A stretch of DNA of 11,933 nucleotides from Euperipatoides rowelli (lineage: Eukaryota > Onychophora > Udeonychophora > Euonychophora > Peripatopsidae). The notes beneath the pieces are model-generated. The model had not been told where the DNA came from. It saw nothing but the letters and a program-made list of their open reading frames with translations, and searched no databases. The stretch lies in the NCBI GenBank assembly GCA_003024985.2, contig PXIH01S0004473.1; one strand, written 5' to 3'. The position numbers and the translations under genes are program-made. Below, in pieces: positions 8,184-11,933 of the stretch (position 1 is its first letter; each line of letters begins with the position of its first letter).

Positions 8184-8212
8184 AGCCCAATGATTCATTT
8201 GTAATAACCCTG

Positions 8213-8460
8213 TATAATAAGGCTAGTGATTTAATATAGGCCTACTGTAAAATAAGTACTCAATGATTTGGTTTACTTTTCTGCTTATCCTATTGGACAT
8301 CTATTGATACTATAGAAGATAGATTTTGTGTAGTGTACAGTAGGTTCTAATAATATTTCTTAATGATGGTATTGCAATATAATGTCTAGAAATGTAATTG
8401 CCTTAGTTTAATAATAAAACACTAATTATACTAATCTTCTGGTATACTGTTTTTTTTTTA
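8213..8460. other. Spacer, no gene seen
   Basis: Mostly AT-rich sequence after the mariner, with two TAC(A/T)GTA words (8243-8249 and 8336-8342) and one TAGGCCTA-type word near 8236. No coding evidence. Confidence 0.4.
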
Positions 8461-8522
8461 AACAAAAAGAGTGGAGAATAATATGTATCTGCTTCATCCT
8501 TGTATCTTGCTTGCTTATATAG

Positions 8523-8610
8523 TGAATCAGGGCAGTTTAGTAATAGCACTAGTGAAGAAAATGGTGATTTGCTATCTGATCTTATCACTCATTCTAACAA
8601 TATGAAATGA
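8523..8610 (+). CDS. Possible terminal exon, Ser/Asn-rich C-terminus (tentative)
   Basis: A pyrimidine-rich stretch (about 8488-8520) ends in ATATAG, a usable splice acceptor. Read from 8524, an open frame of 28 codons ending at TGA 8608-8610 gives ESGQFSNSTSEENGDLLSDL and then ITHSNNMK. The composition (Ser, Asn, Glu, Asp) is less AT-driven than in the surroundings and looks protein-like. A possible poly(A) signal, AATAAA, lies at 8961-8966. No other exon of such a gene is visible, and another frame through the same stretch is also open, so chance is a serious alternative. Confidence 0.25.
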
Positions 8611-9010
8611 AGTCGACAATTTTCTATATTTTCTAAACGGTATTTTTTTTTGCTTGATAGAAAAAAAGCCCCAATTATTTTAGCAGGATGGAACAAATTC
8701 AAACCCATGACAATAAGGGAAGATCTGTATGACTCACCCTCAAGCCCAGGCAAGGTGGGTGAGGCAAGTAAAATTAAAAAAAAAATTGTTAAAAAAAAAA
8801 ACAATTTTAAAGGTATTTATAGTCCCCTCAAAAAAAAAAAAAAAAAAATCCTGTATGGGCGTTCTCACCTGTTCCCCACTTCCTTTTTTTTTGAACGTAT
8901 AACCCATAACGTAAAATGAGTAACAGCTTAGGCAACCAAAGATTCAAAATTGGTACGTTCAATAAAAAGATTAACAAATTATAAATACAAAATAGGAACC
9001 TACACAAATT
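8611..9010. other. Poly-A rich spacer with several inverted repeats
   Basis: It contains CTCACCC with GGGTGAG (8733-8739 and 8757-8763), AAAATTGTT with AACAATTTT (8782-8790 and 8800-8808), and a 9-bp pair, TTGAACGTA with TACGTTCAA (8891-8899 and 8954-8962). Read on the minus strand, GGGTTTGAATTTG at about 8693-8705 is a weak B-box-like word, so a very decayed SINE is possible around 8690-8770. Long A runs follow at 8830-8848. Confidence 0.4.
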
Positions 9011-9023
9011 AAACATTTTATTT

Positions 9024-9291
9024 ATTTATTTATTTTTTTAAAAAAAAAAATCTCCCCCCCCCAAAGGGAGGATAGATATTCTTTTTGGGTTAATGATTAT
9101 CTTCCCGAAGGAACTGCATATTTACTAACAATAGTATATATTACACTAGTACCGTTCTTAAAGAGCCAACATACTGAGTTAAAAAACCCAGGCAAAGCCA
9201 GGGAAAAAACAGACACAAACCTAGAACGTCGGCTTATTCTTCGTCCTAAGTTTTACAGCCTGCATGCCACATTGTGCCATGAGGACGGGCA
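9024..9291 (-). mobile_element. Full-length tRNA-derived SINE, minus orientation, AAAT-type tail
   Basis: Perfect 13-bp direct repeats AAACATTTTATTT (9011-9023 and 9292-9304) flank the unit. On the minus strand it starts with acceptor-like GCCCGTC, then an A box in TGGCACAATGTGG (9279-9267). A weaker B-box-like word, AGGTTTGTGTCTG, follows about 60 bp downstream. The 3' part has a compact stem TTCC-ttcg-GGAA (9113-9102), a UUCG tetraloop hairpin in RNA, and then a CCTCCC/GGGGGG stem. The tail is built of TAAA/AAAT units rather than plain A. The duplications make the insertion secure; the tRNA origin rests on the head and A box. Confidence 0.75.
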
Positions 9292-9304
9292 AAACATTTT
9301 ATTT

Positions 9305-9554
9305 TTATAAATAAGTAATAACATTTTTTTAAAATAACGAAGTTCTTAGAAATGAATAGATTTTATTGTAAATTTACATTATCTTTCAAAAAAAAAAAAA
9401 TGATTGTTTTTTCTCAAATTTTTGACTTGTCTTTGATAAAAGTTTTATTAATACAATATTAACTACGGTAGTTAGGTTTAGTTTAACAATTAATAATTAT
9501 TGATAGCAAAACAAGCAAGCGCAATTTCCAGGATTTTTTTTTACTAGTTTTGAT
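9305..9554. other. Spacer, no gene seen
   Basis: AT-rich sequence with an A run at 9389-9400. No coding frame or transposon end is visible. Confidence 0.4.
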
Positions 9555-9656
9555 AAACCGGGATATTCGCCTGTCTTGAAACCTCTTATCGGTACACAGG
9601 GATTTGAGGCTTCAAAGCGTGACAATCCCTGAAAACCTGGATGTCTGGCAACCCTA
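9555..9656. mobile_element. Single end of a probable hAT-like element
   Basis: Read on the minus strand this begins TAGGGTTGCCAGACATCC and continues with repeated CAGGTTTT, CAGGGATT and CCCGGTTT-like words. Many hAT-like elements in animals start with (C/T)AGGGTTGCCAGA followed by tandem CCCGG- or CAGGG-type subterminal repeats. The matching left end is not in the window, so this is either a truncated copy or a solo end. Its GC content is well above that of its surroundings. Confidence 0.4.
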
Positions 9657-10100
9657 CATTCTTCCAGCTATTCAGCTTCCTCAGTTGTCCTTTTGAAATG
9701 TTTATTTTTTAAAAAAAAAAAAAAAAAACAATAGAAAAGTAATTGATTAGACATTATAAAGACTTGATATTTTTTTAATACAAACTTCTTTCTAGAGGGC
9801 GCTAGTATCTAATGAAATGAAGCAAGTTTTCATACAATAGCAAAATCATTTCAATCTTTCTTTTTTATCCTATATTTACTTAATTTTATTTAATAACTTA
9901 AGGATTATCTCTATTATTATTAAATGGTCATCTCTGGTACTCGGATTTATATACGGCAAATACAGTAGTGATTTTCTTCTCTTCCCCTGGAAAATTAGAG
10001 GGGTAATTATTAAGAAGTAAAACAGTACCAGATTATGAGTACACACCATTCATATATCCCAATTTGCACAAACAACTATACTGTATAATTTGAATCATGA
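9657..10100. other. AT-rich sequence with one CTCF-like word
   Basis: No gene is seen. It contains an A run (about 9711-9728) and TTTCTAGAGGGCGC (9789-9802), which fits 11 of 14 CTCF core positions. It lies downstream of the 3' end of the minus-strand gene. Confidence 0.4.
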
Positions 10101-10641
10101 TTTATTGATCTAAACTAACCAATTCAGAAAACTTGAAGGGAATCAAATTATAAATCTTTTGAGACATTGACATTTAAAAAAACAATAATTATACAGAGGA
10201 ATAAGAGTAACACTGAGTAAATCCTTTTTATAAATTGCTGACTAGTCCAAGTGCACTCTGGGATATAATTTTAATACCAATCAATGATAACAGAACACTC
10301 ACTGAAAATATCAAGATGAATTTTTTGTGTTTTTTAAGTTTAAGCAACTTAGCAAGATTACTATCAGGAGAAAAATTTTTTTTTTAAAAAAAAAAAAAAG
10401 AATATATTTCTTCTGAAATTACTGTATTAGCAGTGACAGCTAAAGAATAAATTAAAAAAAAAAAAAAAACTTGTCAATTTAGTTGACAAAATCAACATTT
10501 GGTATCACTTTTCAATGCCCAGTATAAAACTATCAAAAAAACTAAATGATATCAAAATAGTCTGTCTGTCTGTATGTGTTATGTACAAAAAAAGTGCTTG
10601 TGAGTTTTGTTATCAGCACCATCTACTGGCGTTGCTATGAG
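10101..10641 (-). other. Probable 3' UTR of the minus-strand coiled-coil gene
   Basis: The region follows the stop codon of the exon at 10642-10827. On the minus strand there is a canonical AATAAA at 10106-10101 and a variant ATTAAA at 10275-10270, either of which could set the transcript end. It also holds a small hairpin, TTGTCAA-tttag-TTGACAA (10471-10489), a short TCTG microsatellite (about 10560-10573) and two A runs. The actual end cannot be fixed from sequence. Confidence 0.4.
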
Positions 10642-10827
10642 TCAGGATTGTATTTTGGACTGGATTTGATCATGAATTGCACACACTTCTTTTAATTTAA
10701 CTCCCAGCAATGTCTGAAGTTCTTGGATACTTTTTTTATTGGCCTGATTTGTCCGTAAAGTATTGTTTAACTGCTCTTGTAAGCTTGCTACTTTTATGTG
10801 AAGGGTCTCATTCTCTAATTGTACATC
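10642..10827 (-). CDS. Terminal exon of an unidentified coiled-coil protein (partial)
   Basis: On the minus strand a T-rich tract ending in TTTTTTTAG (10836-10828) is a strong splice acceptor. From the first exon base (10827) an uninterrupted frame of 61 codons runs to TGA (10644-10642). The peptide contains DVQLENETLHIKVASLQEQL, then NNTLRTNQANKKSIQELQTL, then LGVKLKEVCAIHDQIQSKIQ. Leu, Ile and Val recur at heptad-like spacing with many Gln, Glu, Lys and Asn, as expected of a parallel coiled coil at a protein C-terminus. Codon use is balanced, unlike the AT-rich shadows around it. I do not recognise the protein; a cytoskeletal, centrosomal or ciliary coiled-coil protein would fit, but that is inference. 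The preceding exon lies beyond the right edge, so the last intron exceeds 1.1 kb and holds a piggyBac-like insert. Confidence 0.72.
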   Translation of the reverse strand, partial: DVQLENETLHIKVASLQEQLNNTLRTNQANKKSIQELQTLLGVKLKEVCAIHDQIQSKIQS

Positions 10828-10836
10828 CTAAAAAAA
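10828..10836 (-). promoter_or_regulatory. Splice acceptor (3' splice site)
   Basis: On the minus strand, a T-rich run followed by TAG directly precedes the open coding frame at 10827. The upstream 30 bp are also T-rich, which fits a polypyrimidine tract. Confidence 0.65.
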
Positions 10837-10969
10837 TAGATAAATAAAAATTAAGTTTTTTTTTTAAATTATTAAAAATATATCAAATGTTACAAAGATT
10901 ACCAAGAGACAGACTTTTATCTATACAGTACTTACAATTACAGAAAAAAAATATTACGTATTTTATTAA

Positions 10970-11763
10970 CCCTAGAGTACACGAGCAGGGTTTTCTATAC
11001 CCGGCATGATTAATTTCTTAATGTTTTCAATAAAGACATGGCTTCAGATAGCTGAGCATTTAGGTACCTTCAATTAAATATGTCAGTCTACTGTAGATAT
11101 GTCTAGCAAATGGTTGTAGGCATTTTTTTAGTTATTAAACAGTTTTAAAGTTAAGGTGGGTATACTGATTTTTACTATAATTGAATTAGCCAATATATGA
11201 ATATAAATTGCTAGTTTTAACTTTTTAAACTTATAATAAATGTGTAGAAATATAATAGCTTTTTAAAATCTAATTTTAAAATGTATTGATTTAAAATAAA
11301 TGCACAATAAAATATTAAAAAGCTTAAAACAGAATGGGAAATGGATTTTTAAGCTCATTTACCGTATGGCCATAAGTCATAAAGTTAAATAATTTAAAAT
11401 CCAGAACAGATAATAAAAAAACTTAAATAGGATTTTTTTATTCTATTTTTTATGAGGAATTTTATTATATAAAGAAAAATTATTTCCAACAAACAGTTTT
11501 TTTTTATGAATTTATTTCTAAATGTTGGCTATTAAAAAAAAAATCCAGTTCATCTAACATTTTCCATTGTGTTTCTTTTTTGTTAAAGTTAGAATTTTTT
11601 GGTTTTGAATTTTGAAATCTGCATTAAATTCTGATTTAAAAAATGTATAAGTTTATTATTAAATGTTTTATAATAATTGCTATAAAACCAGTTAAAACAT
11701 ATGGGTATAAAAAAACTCAGGGTGTGTACATAAGAGAAAAAAAATTGTGCGTGTACTCTAGGG
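10970..11763. mobile_element. piggyBac-like non-autonomous element in an intron
   Basis: The left end starts CCCTAGAGTACACG (10970-10983), and the right end read on the minus strand starts with the same 14 bp (11763-11750). Both are flanked by TTAA (10966-10969 and 11764-11767). TTAA duplication with CCCTAGA-type termini is diagnostic of piggyBac. After the perfect 14 bp, both arms share a TTTTCTATACCC- or TTTTTTTATACCC-like word, with about 25 extra bases in the right arm, a normal piggyBac asymmetry. The 794-bp interior is very AT-rich and holds no transposase frame, so it needs a transposase in trans. Confidence 0.85.
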
Positions 11764-11767
11764 TTAA

Positions 11768-11933
11768 ACACTCATATCATTTTACCATTACTAATTTTTT
11801 TTTTTTGTTAAAATAAAGCAACCCGTCATTGACAGGAAATCTTTATTTTAATAGATAACACTGGGCAACACATGTTTTGGTGTCAAGGTTTTTTGAGCTG
11901 ATTCTATGTATTTTTGGTGTGCTGATTTCAAAT
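11768..11933. other. Right edge, intronic or intergenic, with an 11-bp perfect hairpin
   Basis: TTAAAATAAAG (11808-11818) is mirrored perfectly by CTTTATTTTAA (11841-11851) across a 22-nt loop. From about 11852 to the end the sequence is less AT-rich and repeats TTTTGGTGT-like words (about 11875 and 11913), which may be the start of another repeat cut by the window edge. No coding frame was recognised. Confidence 0.4.

Larger units (their letters stand above)
7458..8212 (+). mobile_element. Internally deleted mariner element with perfect 23-bp inverted repeats
   Basis: The first 23 bp (7458-7480, beginning CAGGGTTATTACAAATG) are repeated perfectly in inverse at 8190-8212. TA dinucleotides flank both ends (7456-7457 and 8213-8214), the Tc1/mariner target duplication. 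At 755 bp it is shorter than an autonomous element (typically about 1.2-1.4 kb). The interior keeps an N-terminal DNA-binding segment and part of the catalytic domain, with the middle and C-terminal parts missing. Intact termini with a dead interior suggest a non-autonomous derivative that may have been moved by a related transposase, or simply a recently decayed copy. Confidence 0.9.

Noticed and set aside
8589-9016. Overlapping open frames on both strands with long Lys or Phe runs
   Set aside because: They are made by poly-A/poly-T tracts; the homopolymers, not selection, keep them open.
10934-10970. GTAAGT donor on the minus strand just upstream of the terminal exon
   Set aside because: It would imply a very short upstream exon of T-rich, non-coding-looking sequence ending at the piggyBac-like insert; the word probably occurs by chance.
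11589-11771. Minus-strand 60-codon frame inside the piggyBac-like element
   Set aside because: Phe/Asn/Lys/Tyr-rich from AT composition, with none of the transposase motifs expected of piggyBac.
1-11933. CRISPR array, bacterial operon or ribosomal RNA
   Set aside because: No regularly spaced direct repeats, no prokaryotic gene layout and no rRNA-like conserved core were seen.

Overview
This is an AT-rich, repeat-dense stretch of a eukaryotic nuclear genome, almost certainly an animal. The evidence is the absence of long open frames, several tRNA-derived SINEs with target-site duplications, Tc1/mariner, piggyBac-like and hAT-like elements, a decayed non-LTR retrotransposon, and one credible spliced exon with a polypyrimidine tract and AG acceptor. 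The helix-turn-helix mariner transposase type at 7.6-8.2 kb is common in arthropods, so an arthropod or other invertebrate is my guess (inference only). One ambiguous base (N at 6398) shows that this is draft sequence.

Layout. 1-1140: AT-rich, with a short degenerate coding relic on the minus strand (536-787). 1142-1262: a tRNA-derived SINE. 1682-3142: a TTAA-flanked DNA transposon with 27-bp imperfect terminal inverted repeats, carrying a nested tRNA-like SINE (2196-2322). 3240-3720: TTATTA-rich sequence, then a G-rich tract and a possible retroelement 3' end. 3908-5217: a probable old hAT-like element, itself invaded by a mariner relic (about 4275-4930) that keeps a broken transposase C-terminus. 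5439-5850: a small inverted repeat and two further tRNA-like retroposons, one with a 21-bp duplication. 6146-6552: a full-length SINE with 13-bp duplications. 6643-7430: a LINE C-terminal relic. 7458-8212: an internally deleted mariner with perfect 23-bp inverted repeats and TA duplication. 9011-9304: another complete SINE. 9555-9656: one end of a probable hAT-like element. 10642-10827: the terminal coding exon of an unidentified coiled-coil protein on the minus strand. 10970-11763: a piggyBac-like non-autonomous element in the intron upstream of that exon.

The only host gene I can support well is the minus-strand coiled-coil gene. Its last intron runs off the right edge, and its 3' UTR lies to the left of 10642. 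Nothing suggests an operon or a multi-gene system. The genes visible here are mostly decayed transposases.

The most interesting pattern is not one locus. The heptamer TAC(A/T)GTA occurs 16 times by eye across the window, against about 3 expected from composition and 2-4 for three same-composition control words. TAC(A/T)GTA is what excision of a Tc1/mariner element with CAG-ending termini leaves behind, and such an element is present at 7458-8212. The window may therefore record many past insertions and excisions.
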